From assembly GCF_004212635.1 (NCBI RefSeq), contig NZ_PSRT01000046.1, forward strand, positions 1 through 58,747: a DNA stretch of 58,747 nt. The letters are read 5' to 3'. A program made the translations under genes and the position numbers. Positions 9,709 through 18,413 of the stretch are shown here, piece by piece (within the stretch, counting starts at the first letter, position 1; every line of letters starts with the position of its first letter). The notes under the pieces are model-generated. The model did no database searches and had not been told where the DNA came from. It saw nothing but the letters and a program-made list of their open reading frames with translations. The DNA comes from Bradyrhizobium genosp. SA-3 (lineage in GTDB: Bacteria > Pseudomonadota > Alphaproteobacteria > Rhizobiales > Xanthobacteraceae).

Positions 9709-10848
9709 ATGTCCACGTCCACCAAGCGCTGCTACTACGAGACCCTCGAAGTCGAACGCGACGCCGACGAATCCAAACTGAAATCGTCGTTCCGCAAGTT
9801 GGCAATGAAATTCCATCCCGATCGCAATCCCGGGGATGAAACCAGCGAGGTCAAGTTCAAGGAAATCAACGAGGCCTACGAGATCCTCAAGGACAAGGAC
9901 AAGCGCGCCGCCTACGACCGGTACGGCCATGCTGCGTTCGAGCAGGGCGGCGGCTTTGGCGGCGGCGGTGCCGGTTTCGGCGCGGGCTTCGCCTCCTCCT
10001 TCTCCGACATTTTCGAAGACCTTTTCGGCATGGCCGGACAGCGCAGCCGCGGCGGCCGCGAGCGTGGCGCCGACCTGCGCTACAACATGGAGATCACGCT
10101 CGAGGAAGCCTTTGGCGGCAAGACCGCGCAGATCGAGATTCCGGTCTCGGTCACCTGCGAGGCCTGCTCGGGCATCGGCGCCAAGGCCGGTACCAAGCCG
10201 AAGACCTGCTCGACCTGCGGCGGCGCCGGCCGCGTGCGGCAGTCGCAGGGCTTCTTCACGCTCGAGCGCACCTGTCCCGGCTGTCAGGGCCGCGGCCAGA
10301 TGATCGAGGATGCGTGCCCGTCCTGCTCGGGCCAAGGCCGGGTCACCCGCGAGCGCACGCTGTCAGTCAACATTCCGCAAGGGGTCGAGGACGGCACGAG
10401 GATCAGGCTCGCCGGCGAGGGCGAGGCCGGGGTCCGTGGCGGCCCGCCCGGCGACCTCTACATCTTCCTGTCGCTGGCCCAGCATCAGTTCTTCCAGCGC
10501 GACGGCGCCGATCTGCATTGCCGTGTGCCGATCTCGATGGTGACGGCCGCCCTTGGCGGCGAATTCGAGGTGCCGACGATCGAGAAGAGCAAGGCCAAGG
10601 TGAAGGTGCCCGCCGGAACCCAGTCGGGCCGCCGGTTCCGCATTGCATCAAAGGGCATGCCGGTGCTGCGCTCGCGCCAGATGGGCGACATGTATGTCCA
10701 GGTCGTGGTCGAGACCCCGCAGAACCTGACCAAGAAACAGCAGGAATTGCTGGCCGAGTTCGAAAAGCTCTCCTCCGGCAACACCCAGCCGGAATCCGAG
10801 GGATTCTTCGCCAAGGTCAAGGATTTCTTCGGCAACCGGGCGAGTTGA
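9709..10848 (+). CDS. dnaJ: DnaJ (Hsp40) co-chaperone
   Basis: The 379-residue type I DnaJ stimulates DnaK ATP hydrolysis and delivers substrates. Domains in order: J domain with HPD in MKFHPDRNPGDE (about residues 34-36); Gly/Phe-rich linker (GGGFGGGGAGFGAGF); four zinc-binding CxxCxGxG repeats (CEACSGIGA, CSTCGGAGR, CPGCQGRGQ, CPSCSGQGR); and the C-terminal substrate-binding domain. All zinc ligands are present. It lies 260 bp after dnaK; that gap has no convincing gene. Confidence 0.98.
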   Translation: MSTSTKRCYYETLEVERDADESKLKSSFRKLAMKFHPDRNPGDETSEVKFKEINEAYEILKDKDKRAAYDRYGHAAFEQGGGFGGGGAGFGAGFASSFSDIFEDLFGMAGQRSRGGRERGADLRYNMEITLEEAFGGKTAQIEIPVSVTCEACSGIGAKAGTKPKTCSTCGGAGRVRQSQGFFTLERTCPGCQGRGQMIEDACPSCSGQGRVTRERTLSVNIPQGVEDGTRIRLAGEGEAGVRGGPPGDLYIFLSLAQHQFFQRDGADLHCRVPISMVTAALGGEFEVPTIEKSKAKVKVPAGTQSGRRFRIASKGMPVLRSRQMGDMYVQVVVETPQNLTKKQQELLAEFEKLSSGNTQPESEGFFAKVKDFFGNRAS

Positions 10849-10935
10849 CGTGTCTTGACCGTGCCGCCTTCGGCCTATACGTCTTTATGACCATTTTCTG
10901 ACACGCCGCGTCCTGCGGTCCCGTCCGGTCCTGAC

Positions 10936-11535
10936 ATGCCATTGCCATCGTCCGCGCGTGCGTTGAAGAAGCCTCGTCTTGATGACGAGGTGCGCTTTCT
11001 CAGATCTTGGATCGAAAAGCCGCTGCACATGGGCGCGGTGATGCCGTCGGGCAAGCTGCTGGCCCGGACCATGGCCCATTACGTCGATATCGATTCCGAC
11101 GCTCCGGTGGTCGAGCTCGGGCCCGGCACCGGCGCCATCACCTCGGCTCTGATCGAGCGCGGCATCGACCAGAAGCGTCTCGTCCTTGTCGAATACAATC
11201 CCGGCTTCTGCGCCCTGCTGCGCGACCGCTACCCGCAAGCCAAGGTGGTGCAGGGTGATGCCTATCGCCTGCGCGACACGCTCTGGAACGTCTTGAGCGC
11301 GCCGGCCTCCGCGGTCGTCTCCGGCCTGCCGCTCGTCACAAAACCGATGCTGACGCGGCTGCGGCTCATCCGCGATGCCTTCACGGCGCTGGCGCCTGGT
11401 GCGCCGTTCATCCAGTTCACCTATGCGGTGGTGCCGCCGATCCCGAAATCGTTGCCCGGCGTGTCCACAGAGGCCTCGGAACGGATCTGGATGAACCTTC
11501 CGCCGGCCCGCGTCTGGGTGTATCGCAAGGACTAA
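10936..11535 (+). CDS. pmtA: Phospholipid N-methyltransferase (phosphatidylethanolamine to phosphatidylcholine)
   Basis: This 199-residue class I SAM-dependent methyltransferase has the SAM-binding loop VVELGPGTGAIT (around residues 58-69) and the acidic segment VLVEYNP, and lacks membrane helices, as in the soluble rhizobial PmtA enzymes. It methylates phosphatidylethanolamine on the way to phosphatidylcholine, a lipid rhizobia need for symbiosis. The place directly downstream of dnaKJ matches the pmtA locus described in Bradyrhizobium. A possible promoter precedes it (CTTGAC at 10854-10859, CCTATAC at 10874-10880), so it may have its own heat-linked or housekeeping transcription. The related KsgA/rRNA methyltransferase family is a less likely alternative. 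Confidence 0.85.
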   Translation: MPLPSSARALKKPRLDDEVRFLRSWIEKPLHMGAVMPSGKLLARTMAHYVDIDSDAPVVELGPGTGAITSALIERGIDQKRLVLVEYNPGFCALLRDRYPQAKVVQGDAYRLRDTLWNVLSAPASAVVSGLPLVTKPMLTRLRLIRDAFTALAPGAPFIQFTYAVVPPIPKSLPGVSTEASERIWMNLPPARVWVYRKD

Positions 11536-11591
11536 TTCCGCCGGCTCCTTTTTTGCGCGGCGGGCTCGTTTCGCCGAACGCATTGGATTGG

Positions 11592-12170
11592 ATGTCAGCT
11601 CCCAAGATCCTGGTCATTCCCGGCTCGCTGCGCACCGGCTCGCATAATGCGAAGCTGGCGGCGCTCGCAGCCTATGAATTCGCCCAGACCGGCGTCGACG
11701 TCACCCGCATCTCGCTCGCTGATTTTCCGCTGCCGATCTATGACGGCGACCTCCAGGCCAAATCCGGCGTGCCCAAGCACGCTATCAATCTCAAGCGCAT
11801 GATCGGCGCCCATCACGGCGTGCTGATCGTCACGCCCGAATACAATGCATCGGTGCCGCCGCTACTGAAGAACGCGATCGACTGGGTCAGCCTCGTGCAC
11901 GATCTGCACGAGGCGCGCGGCGACGTGTTCCGCAACCGCGTCTTCGCGCTCGCCGGCGCCTCGCAGAGCCGGCTGGGCGCGGCCCGTGCGCTGCAGGCGC
12001 TGCGGCTGATCCTGACCTCCTGCCACGCCAATGTGATTGCCAGCCAGCTCACGCTTGCCTTTGCCGATCAGGCCTATGACGATATGGACAGGCTGAAGAA
12101 CGAGGGCGATATCGCCGCGTTGAAGGCGCTGGTGCGGCAGTTGATCGACGTTTCCCAACGCATGATGTGA
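11592..12170 (+). CDS. NAD(P)H-dependent FMN reductase (flavodoxin fold)
   Basis: The 192-residue product starts at ATG 11592 (MSAPKILVIPGSLR); an upstream in-frame GTG adds 13 residues without family support. The phosphate-binding loop PGSLRTGSHNAKLA binds the FMN phosphate, and VTPEYNASVPPLLKNAIDW is the second flavin-contacting block of the NADPH-dependent FMN reductase/chromate reductase/azoreductase group. It is expected to be a cytoplasmic homodimer that reduces quinones, metals or free flavin. The substrate cannot be told from sequence. It is followed six bases later by pyrF, so the two are probably co-transcribed. Confidence 0.88.
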   Translation: MSAPKILVIPGSLRTGSHNAKLAALAAYEFAQTGVDVTRISLADFPLPIYDGDLQAKSGVPKHAINLKRMIGAHHGVLIVTPEYNASVPPLLKNAIDWVSLVHDLHEARGDVFRNRVFALAGASQSRLGAARALQALRLILTSCHANVIASQLTLAFADQAYDDMDRLKNEGDIAALKALVRQLIDVSQRMM

Positions 12171-12176
12171 GGTGAC

Positions 12177-12887
12177 ATGACGCCAGCCGAGATCGCCCCG
12201 AAAGACCGCCTGATCGTTCCGCTCGACCTGTCGAGCCCGGAGGCCGCCGAGGCGATGGTCGCAAAGCTCGGCGACAGCGTCACCTTCTACAAGATCGGCT
12301 ATCAGCTCGCCTATGCCGGCGGCCTCCCGCTGATCGGCAAGCTTGCCGACACGGGCAAGAAGGTGTTTGCCGATCTCAAGATGCACGACATCGGCAACAC
12401 CGTGATGCGCGGCGTCGAGAGTGTCGCCAAGCTGGGGGCGACTTTCCTCACCGTCCACGCTTATCCGCAGACCATGAAGGCGGCCGTCGAGGGACGTGGC
12501 GGCTCGGGCTTGAAGATTCTCGCGGTCACCGTGCTGACCTCCTACAACGACGACGATCTGCACGCGGCCGGATATCGGCTCGGCGTCTCCGAGCTGGTCG
12601 AGGCCCGCGCCCAACAGGCGCAGGTGCTCGGTGTCGATGGTCTCGTGTCCTCGCCCGAGGAAGTGGGCGCGCTGCGAAAGATCGTCGGTCACCAGATGAG
12701 CCTCGTCACGCCCGGCATCCGCCCCGCGGGCGCGCCGAGTGGCGACCAGAAGCGGATCATGACGCCGGGTCGTGCGATCGCCGCAGGTGCCGATTATCTC
12801 GTCGTCGGACGTCCGATCCTCGAAGCCGCCGACCCCAGGGCGGCGGCCGACGCCATCCAGGCCGAGATCGCGCAAGCGCTCGGCTGA
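12177..12887 (+). CDS. pyrF: Orotidine-5'-phosphate decarboxylase
   Basis: PyrF makes UMP from OMP, the last step of de novo pyrimidine synthesis. The catalytic Lys-Asp network is clear in FADLKMHDIGNT (D66, K68, D71), and the phosphate-binding C-terminal part reads TPGIRPAG and DYLVVGRPI. The 236-residue length is normal. It follows the FMN reductase by six bases and is followed by a DUF1330 gene 24 bases later, suggesting a three-gene operon. Confidence 0.97.
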   Translation: MTPAEIAPKDRLIVPLDLSSPEAAEAMVAKLGDSVTFYKIGYQLAYAGGLPLIGKLADTGKKVFADLKMHDIGNTVMRGVESVAKLGATFLTVHAYPQTMKAAVEGRGGSGLKILAVTVLTSYNDDDLHAAGYRLGVSELVEARAQQAQVLGVDGLVSSPEEVGALRKIVGHQMSLVTPGIRPAGAPSGDQKRIMTPGRAIAAGADYLVVGRPILEAADPRAAADAIQAEIAQALG

Positions 12888-12911
12888 GCAACAACCAGGG
12901 AGAGAAGAACA

Positions 12912-13223
12912 ATGGCAAAAGGCTACTGGATCGGGCGCGTCGACGTGAGCAATGACGAGGGCTACAAGCCCTATGCCGTCGCCAACGGTCCGATCTTCAA
13001 GAAATGGGGTGGTCGTTTCGTCGTTCGCGCCGGCAAGTTCACCACCGTCGAAGGCGCCAGCCGCAACCGCAACGTCGTGATCGAATTCCCGGACTACGAG
13101 ACCGCGCTCGCCTGCTACAACTCGCCGGAATACCAGGCCAACATCAAGGTGCGCCAGCCGCACTCCATCGCCGAGCTCATCATCATCGAGGGCTATGACG
13201 GCCCGCAGCCGTCGGACGGCTGA
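12912..13223 (+). CDS. DUF1330 family protein
   Basis: This 103-residue protein has the ferredoxin-like (dimeric alpha-beta barrel) DUF1330 pattern: KGYWIGRVDVSN, then FVVRAGKFTTVEG, NRNVVIEFPDYETALACYNSPEYQ and a C-terminal strand AELIIIEGY. The family's role is unknown. It is common in rhizobia and often lies beside metabolic genes. A strong GGAGAG precedes the ATG, and it looks like the last gene of the reductase-pyrF-DUF1330 unit. Confidence 0.9.
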   Translation: MAKGYWIGRVDVSNDEGYKPYAVANGPIFKKWGGRFVVRAGKFTTVEGASRNRNVVIEFPDYETALACYNSPEYQANIKVRQPHSIAELIIIEGYDGPQPSDG

Positions 13224-13231
13224 GGCACGCT

Positions 13232-13333
13232 GTCATTCCGGGATGGTCCGAAGGACCAGACCTCAGGTGCGCAATTGCGCACCGGGGAATCTCGAGATTC
13301 CGGGTTCGATGCTGCGCATCGAACCGGAATGAC
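13232..13333. repeat. Palindromic intergenic repeat, family B
   Basis: Bounded by GTCATTCCGG and its inverse CCGGAATGAC, with inner hairpins GGTGCGCAATTGCGCACC and GAATCTCGAGATTC. It lies between the DUF1330 gene and dapB and may act as a transcription or processing boundary. Confidence 0.85.
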
Positions 13334-13404
13334 GATGGTGCTCATCCCCCTCGGTTGCCGGAACTGCCTCCCCCCGCTACAACGGCCCTAGAGAGGATCA
13401 CACC

Positions 13405-14220
13405 ATGTCCGACATGCGCTTGATTGTTGCTGGGGCTGGCGGCCGGATGGGCCGCGCGCTGACGCGGGCGATTGCCGAGAGCAAAGGCGCGGTGCTGGCC
13501 GGCGCGCTGGAGGCGCCGGGCTCGGACTTGCTCGGCAAGGATGCCGGCGTGCTCGCAGGCCTGCCGGCCAACGGCATCACGCTCTCCGCCGATCTCTGGG
13601 CGATGTCCAAGGATGCTGATGGCATCCTCGATTTCACCGTGCCGGCGGCGACCATCGCCAATGTCGCGATCGCCGCCCAGCGCGGCCTTGTCCATGTCAT
13701 CGGCACCACCGGGCTGTCGGCCTCCGACAACGCCGTGATCAAGAGCGTGACCAACCGCGCCGTCGTGGTGCAATCCGGCAATATGAGTCTGGGCGTCAAC
13801 CTGCTTGCCGCCGTGGTCAAGCGCGTCGCCAAGGCGCTGGACCAGAGTTTTGACATCGAGATCGTCGAGACCCATCATCGCATGAAGGTCGACGCGCCCT
13901 CGGGCACCGCGCTGATGCTGGGCCAGGCGGCAGCTAGCGGGCGCGGCATCCCGCTCGACGAACACGCCGCGCGCGGCCGCGACGGCATCACCGGCGCACG
14001 CCGGCCCGGCGACATCGGCTTTGCCTCCTTGCGCGGCGGCACCGTGGCCGGCGATCACAGTGTCAGCTTCCTCGGCCAGTTCGAACGCCTGACCCTGTCG
14101 CATCACGCCGAGGACCGCATGCTGTTCGCCCATGGCGCGCTCAAGGCGGCGCTGTGGGCGCACGGCAAAGCGCCGGGGCATTACTCCATGGCCGACGTGC
14201 TCGGCCTGTCCGACATCTGA
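13405..14220 (+). CDS. dapB: 4-hydroxy-tetrahydrodipicolinate reductase
   Basis: DapB reduces the dihydrodipicolinate precursor in the lysine and meso-diaminopimelate pathway, feeding peptidoglycan. The 271-residue product has the NAD(P)-binding VAGAGGRMG at its N-terminus and the active-site block ETHHRMKVDAPSGTA with its conserved His pair and Lys. It is preceded by GAGAGGATC. A family D repeat separates it from gpmA. Confidence 0.97.
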   Translation: MSDMRLIVAGAGGRMGRALTRAIAESKGAVLAGALEAPGSDLLGKDAGVLAGLPANGITLSADLWAMSKDADGILDFTVPAATIANVAIAAQRGLVHVIGTTGLSASDNAVIKSVTNRAVVVQSGNMSLGVNLLAAVVKRVAKALDQSFDIEIVETHHRMKVDAPSGTALMLGQAAASGRGIPLDEHAARGRDGITGARRPGDIGFASLRGGTVAGDHSVSFLGQFERLTLSHHAEDRMLFAHGALKAALWAHGKAPGHYSMADVLGLSDI

Positions 14221-14224
14221 ACAA

Positions 14225-14273
14225 GAGCATGATCCGGAAAAGTGCGAAGCGGTTTTCCGACAAGGTCATGCTC
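14225..14273. repeat. Short palindromic repeat, family D
   Basis: GAGCATGATCCGGAAAAGTG ... GGTCATGCTC forms an imperfect stem with an inner pair CCGGAAAA/TTTTCCG. It sits between dapB and gpmA. A related copy lies at 51562-51637. Confidence 0.75.
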
Positions 14274-14302
14274 AAAACAATAAACTAGATGGAAAGCAGT
14301 CA

Positions 14303-14926
14303 ATGAGCGAACGTCTTCTCGTGCTCGTGCGCCACGGCCAGAGCGAATGGAATCTGAAGAACCTGTTCACGGGGTGGAAGGATCCTGATCTCACCGAGCA
14401 GGGCGTCGCCGAAGCCAAGGAAGCGGGCCGCAAGCTGAAGGCGAAGGAGCTGGTGTTCGACGTCGCCTTCACCTCGGTGCTGACGCGCGCGCAGCACACG
14501 CTCGACCTCATCCTCGGCGAGCTCGGGCAGGAAGGCCTGCCGACCTCGAAGAACCTCGCGCTGAACGAGCGCGACTATGGCGATCTCTCCGGCCTCAACA
14601 AGGACGATGCCCGCAAGAAGTGGGGCGAGGAGCAGGTGCATGTCTGGCGCCGCTCTTACGACGTGCCGCCGCCCGGGGGCGAAAGCCTGAAGGACACGCT
14701 GGCACGGGCGCTGCCGTACTACGTGCAGGAGATCCTGCCCGGCGTGCTCAACGGCAAGCGCACACTGGTCGCCGCCCACGGCAACTCCTTGCGCGCGCTC
14801 ATCATGGTGCTGGAGAAGCTCTCGCCCGAAGGCATCTTGAAACGCGAGCTCGCCACCGGTGTGCCGATCATCTATCGGCTCAATGCGGATTCGACCGTGG
14901 CCTCGAAGCTGGACCTGGCGGGCTGA
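14303..14926 (+). CDS. gpmA: 2,3-bisphosphoglycerate-dependent phosphoglycerate mutase
   Basis: The start is ATG 14303 (MSERLLVLVRHGQSEWN); an upstream open frame to 14132 is in the wrong frame for dapB and is not part of the family. The 207-residue enzyme interconverts 3- and 2-phosphoglycerate. The phosphorylated His is H11 in VRHGQSEWN, and the second histidine is in VAAHGNSLRAL. It is of the shorter alphaproteobacterial type, lacking the roughly 25-residue insertion of the E. coli enzyme. Confidence 0.95.
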   Translation: MSERLLVLVRHGQSEWNLKNLFTGWKDPDLTEQGVAEAKEAGRKLKAKELVFDVAFTSVLTRAQHTLDLILGELGQEGLPTSKNLALNERDYGDLSGLNKDDARKKWGEEQVHVWRRSYDVPPPGGESLKDTLARALPYYVQEILPGVLNGKRTLVAAHGNSLRALIMVLEKLSPEGILKRELATGVPIIYRLNADSTVASKLDLAG

Positions 14927-14969
14927 ACTAATCTCCGCGAGACGCGGCAAAGCGAGCCAAACAATCAGT

Positions 14970-15110
14970 GTCGTCCCGGCGAAGGCCGGGACCCATAACC
15001 ACCGAATCGAATTTGGCGAAGGCTCGTCGTTTTCGAGTCTTCGCGCGGGACTGATACCGTTTGCTGTCGGTAGATCACGCGGTATGGGTCCCGGCCTTCG
15101 CCGGGACGAC
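14970..15110. repeat. Palindromic intergenic repeat, family C
   Basis: GTCGTCCCGGCGAAGGCC at the left end is inverted at the right. The inner part includes GGCGAAGGCTCG and TAGATCACGCGGTATGGGTC, shared with the copies at 21935 and 24643. It fills the gap between gpmA and the convergent alkyltransferase gene. Confidence 0.87.
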
Positions 15111-15112
15111 TA

Positions 15113-16009
15113 TCACTGCATCCCCAGCCGCCCAGCTTCCCAGCCCAGCATCGCCTGCTTGCGGGTGATGCCCCAATGATAGCCGGTGAGCGTGCCGCTC
15201 TTGCCGAGAGCGCGGTGGCAGGGCACCACAAACGAGACCGGGTTCTTGCCGACCGCAGCGCCGACGGCGCGCGAGGCCTTCGGGCTGTTGATGTTGCAGG
15301 CGATGTCGGAATAGGACACCGCGCGGCCCATCGGGATCTTCAGCAGCGTCTCCCATACCCGCACCTCGAAATCGGTGCCGATCAGGATCACGCGCAGCGG
15401 CTGGTCGGGCCGCCACAGCTTGGGGTCGAAGATGCGCTGCGCCAGTGGCGCGGTGCCGTCGTGGTCTTCCACATAGGTCGCGTTCGGCCAGCGCCGCGTC
15501 ATGTCGGCGAGCGCAACCTTCTCCTCACCGTGATCGGCGAAGGCGAGGCCCGATAGGCCGCGGTCGGTCGCGATCACGATCGCGGTGCCGAACGGCGAGG
15601 GATGGAAGCCGTAGCGCAGCGTCAATCCGGCGCCGCCGTTCTTCCATTCGCCCGGCGACATCGCTTCATGGGTGACGAAGAGATCGTGCAGCCGGCCGGG
15701 GCCCGATAGACCGGAGTCGAGCGCCGCATCGAGGATGCTCGCGGAGTCCCTGAGCAGCCCCTTGGCGTGGTCGAGGGTGAGCGCCTGCATGAAAGCCTTC
15801 GGTGTGATCGAGGCCCAGCGGCGGAACAGATGGTGCAACTCATCGGGCGTGACGCCGGCCGCATCCGCCATCGCCTCGATGGTCGGTTGCGCGCGCCAGT
15901 TTTCCGAGATGAACGCGATCGCCCGGCGCACGGAATCATAGTCGCGCAGCGCGGCGTTCTGGGGGCCCGGCTTGGCCAGGCGCTGATCATGTATGGCGAG
16001 TGTCATCAT
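15113..16009 (-). CDS. AraC-type regulator fused to methylated-DNA-protein-cysteine methyltransferase (Ada-like, no N-terminal zinc domain)
   Basis: The 298-residue protein joins an AraC helix-turn-helix domain (about residues 25-125, with AMADAAGVTPDELHHLF) to an O6-alkylguanine-DNA alkyltransferase domain whose acceptor cysteine is C264 in VVPCHR, followed by GYHWGI. It should remove alkyl groups from guanine O6 and may regulate transcription. Unlike E. coli Ada it lacks the N-terminal zinc-bound methylphosphotriester-sensing domain, so how DNA binding would be switched is unclear. The gene ends two bases after a family C repeat. Confidence 0.92.
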   Translation of the reverse strand: MMTLAIHDQRLAKPGPQNAALRDYDSVRRAIAFISENWRAQPTIEAMADAAGVTPDELHHLFRRWASITPKAFMQALTLDHAKGLLRDSASILDAALDSGLSGPGRLHDLFVTHEAMSPGEWKNGGAGLTLRYGFHPSPFGTAIVIATDRGLSGLAFADHGEEKVALADMTRRWPNATYVEDHDGTAPLAQRIFDPKLWRPDQPLRVILIGTDFEVRVWETLLKIPMGRAVSYSDIACNINSPKASRAVGAAVGKNPVSFVVPCHRALGKSGTLTGYHWGITRKQAMLGWEAGRLGMQ

Positions 16010-16064
16010 GACCGGAAATGTAGGAGAGGGAAGGGTGCGAAACCACCCGATTTCTGATCTGGAA

Positions 16065-16598
16065 TCAGGCGATGGGATTGTAGGTCGGGCCGTGCTTGGC
16101 GGCGTTCAACGCCTCTATCAAGCCTTTGTAAAAGCTCGCTTTTTCGTCAGGTCCCAGGAAGCGGGCGATCTGGATCTGATGGCCGCGCGAAATCAGATAG
16201 AGATGCTCGATGCCAAAGTCCTCGTCGATTTCCATGTCGAGCCGGACCCAGAGCGGATTGAACGTCCATTCGGCGACCTGGCCGCGATCACTGATGCGGC
16301 GCACGCGCAATTCGGAAAGGGTGACCACGATCTCCTCGCTGGCCCGTGCGGCGCGGAAATTGGCCTTGAAGGCCCACCAGATCACGAGAACGTCGAGCCC
16401 GAAGAAGCCCAATACCGGCCAGGCCCCCATCATCAGGAAGGCGAGGCCCGTGACGAAGCTGACGACGCTCAGGAACAGCATCACGGCGAGGAAGCCGGTG
16501 CGGTTCAGCGAGCGGTGTGGCGTCAGCAGCGCGGAGAAGATCTGCACTTCGCGCTGATCTTCAGAGCCCTTGCGCTCAATTTCGTTGCCTGTGCTCAT
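16065..16598 (-). CDS. DUF2244 membrane protein
   Basis: This 177-residue protein has two adjacent transmembrane helices (about residues 37-75: FLAVMLFLSVVSFVTGLAF, then VLGFFGLDVLVIWWAF) followed by a soluble domain with SEELVVTL-like and WTFNPLWVRLDM segments, the DUF2244 pattern. Function is unknown. In alphaproteobacteria the family often sits near nth, as here: the two genes are divergent, with only 22 bp between their start codons, so their promoters must overlap each other's coding region. Confidence 0.88.
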   Translation of the reverse strand: MSTGNEIERKGSEDQREVQIFSALLTPHRSLNRTGFLAVMLFLSVVSFVTGLAFLMMGAWPVLGFFGLDVLVIWWAFKANFRAARASEEIVVTLSELRVRRISDRGQVAEWTFNPLWVRLDMEIDEDFGIEHLYLISRGHQIQIARFLGPDEKASFYKGLIEALNAAKHGPTYNPIA

Positions 16599-16620
16599 CG
16601 TCCCTCAGTATATCCCGATC

Positions 16621-17373
16621 ATGGCGAAAATCACCCGCAAGCCGGCTCCGCGCAAAGCGGCCGTGCCGAAGAAGAAGGCAAAACCGGCCGCGGCGAAGCC
16701 GAAACCGCCCGCGAAAAAGTCGCGCAAAGCCACAAAACCCTGGACGCCCGCCGAAATTCACGAGGCCTTCAGCCGTTTCCGCAAGGCCAATCCGGAGCCG
16801 AAGGGCGAGCTTGAGCACATCAATCCGTTCACGCTGCTGGTCGCCGTGGTGCTGTCGGCGCAGGCGACCGACGCCGGCGTCAACAAGGCGACGCGCGCGT
16901 TGTTCGAGGTGGCCGACACCCCGCAGAAGATGCTCGATCTCGGCGAGGAGCGCCTGCGCGAGTACATCAAGAGCATCGGCCTCTATCGCACCAAGGCGAA
17001 GAACGTCATTGCGCTATCGGCAAAAGTGCTCAGCGAGTTCGGCGGCGAGGTGCCGCGCACGCGCGCCGGGATCGAGTCGCTGCCCGGCGCCGGACGCAAG
17101 ACTGCGAACGTCGTGCTCAACATGGCCTTTGGCGAGCACACGATGGCGGTCGACACGCATGTCTTCCGCGTTGGCAATCGCACCGGGCTTGCGCCGGGCA
17201 AGACACCGCTCGAGGTCGAGCTCGGTCTCGAAAAGGTGATCCCGGCCGAGTTCATGCGGCACGCCCATCACTGGCTGATCCTGCACGGCCGCTATACTTG
17301 CCTCGCGCGCAAGCCGCGCTGCGAGGTCTGCCTGATCAACGATCTCTGCCGGTGGCCGGAGAAGACAGTCTGA
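16621..17373 (+). CDS. nth: Endonuclease III, base excision repair glycosylase/AP lyase
   Basis: The start at ATG 16621 gives 250 residues with a lysine-rich N-terminal tail of about 40 residues (MAKITRKPAPRKAA...). Nth removes oxidised pyrimidines. The helix-hairpin-helix LPGAGRKTANVV carries the catalytic lysine, the catalytic aspartate is in AVDTHVFRV, and the [4Fe-4S] ligands are the four cysteines of CLARKPRCEVCLINDLC. All key residues are intact. The long basic tail is typical of rhizobial Nth and may help DNA binding. Confidence 0.96.
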   Translation: MAKITRKPAPRKAAVPKKKAKPAAAKPKPPAKKSRKATKPWTPAEIHEAFSRFRKANPEPKGELEHINPFTLLVAVVLSAQATDAGVNKATRALFEVADTPQKMLDLGEERLREYIKSIGLYRTKAKNVIALSAKVLSEFGGEVPRTRAGIESLPGAGRKTANVVLNMAFGEHTMAVDTHVFRVGNRTGLAPGKTPLEVELGLEKVIPAEFMRHAHHWLILHGRYTCLARKPRCEVCLINDLCRWPEKTV

Positions 17374-17394
17374 GACAGTGCCGCGTCAGGCGCG

Positions 17395-18135
17395 TCACCG
17401 CATCTGTCGCGCCGGCTCGATCAGCTCGGGCCGCGAGCCGGATAGCCGCTTGTGCATGTGGACCATGAAGGCCATGCCGAAGATCGGCGTCGCCAGATTC
17501 ACGATCGGAATCGAGACGAAGGCGGCGATGAACAGGCCGGCGGTGAAGATGGTCGCGGCGTTGTCGCGCCGCATCGCCTTGGCTTCCTCCGGCGGGCGGA
17601 AGCGCATGGCCGCGAGCTCGAAATATTCCCGGCCGAGCAGCCAGGCGGCGGCGATGAAGAAGATCAGGAAGCCGGCACCGGCGAACAACACCAGCGGCAG
17701 AGCGACGAGGTAGACCAGGATCGTCAGCAATGCGGTCTTGACGCCCTCGAGGATTGCCTGGCTGAACGGCAGCGCGACGCCGGGCCGCTCGGCGGGATAA
17801 TGCTCACGCTCGACGATGTCGGCGACGTCGTCGACGAACAGGCTCGCCACCAGCGAGGTGATCGCGGGCATCAGGAAAATGCCGCCGAACACGACGCCGA
17901 GGCCGGCCGCGATCGAGACGATCCACGAGAGGACCTCGATCGAGGCGTGCCAGCCCGGCCCGAGCAGGCCCTCCAGCCAGACCTCGCCAGAGGTCGCAAA
18001 CCAGCTGAGAAGCCGTTGCAGGCCGATCGCCAGCACGGTGATCAGCACCAGCGCTAGCCCGATCGATCGCCACAGGATCGAGCGCATCGGCGGCGAGATC
18101 ATTTGCGACAACGCCTTCACGGCGGCATCCAGCAT
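17395..18135 (-). CDS. CysZ/EI24-like integral membrane protein
   Basis: The 246-residue product starts at ATG 18135 (MLDAAVKALSQMISPPMRSILWRSI). Its opening segment, the paired transmembrane helices near residues 18-45 and 65-95, the FVDDVADIVEREHY stretch and the later hydrophobic block (ILVYLVALPLVLFAGAGFLIFFIAAAWLLGREYFELAAMR) match the EI24 family that includes the sulfate permease CysZ. Sulfate transport is a family-based guess. Convergent with nth (21-bp gap). Confidence 0.82.
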   Translation of the reverse strand: MLDAAVKALSQMISPPMRSILWRSIGLALVLITVLAIGLQRLLSWFATSGEVWLEGLLGPGWHASIEVLSWIVSIAAGLGVVFGGIFLMPAITSLVASLFVDDVADIVEREHYPAERPGVALPFSQAILEGVKTALLTILVYLVALPLVLFAGAGFLIFFIAAAWLLGREYFELAAMRFRPPEEAKAMRRDNAATIFTAGLFIAAFVSIPIVNLATPIFGMAFMVHMHKRLSGSRPELIEPARQMR

Positions 18136-18250
18136 CGGGCACCCTCTGCGGTAAGCTACCCGCGAGAGGTAGACATGCAAGGCAGCTTCGGCAAGGGCGG
18201 GCGGCTGAGGTCTGCGGATTAAGAGTCTCGTGTGTCCCCGGACGCAGTAT

Positions 18251-18344
18251 CGTAGGGTGGGCAAAGCGAAGCGTGCCCACCGCTTTTGTTTCGGTGTTGG
18301 ATCGATGGTGGGCACGGCGCAAATGCGCCTTTGCCCACCCTACG
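18251..18344. repeat. Palindromic intergenic repeat, family A
   Basis: CGTAGGGTGGGCAAAG at 18251 is mirrored by CTTTGCCCACCCTACG ending at 18344, with inner GTGCCCACC/GGTGGGCAC arms. It lies between the CysZ-like gene and nikR. Confidence 0.85.
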
Positions 18345-18413
18345 ATTTTGAGCTAGCGGATGGAGACCCCTCATCTACAAGGGGCACGCACCGCCTGCGC
18401 AGCTGGATGTCAG

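Noticed and set aside
14132..14302. N-terminal extension of GpmA
   Set aside because: The extension overlaps the end of dapB out of frame and includes a family D repeat; the mutase domain begins at 14303.
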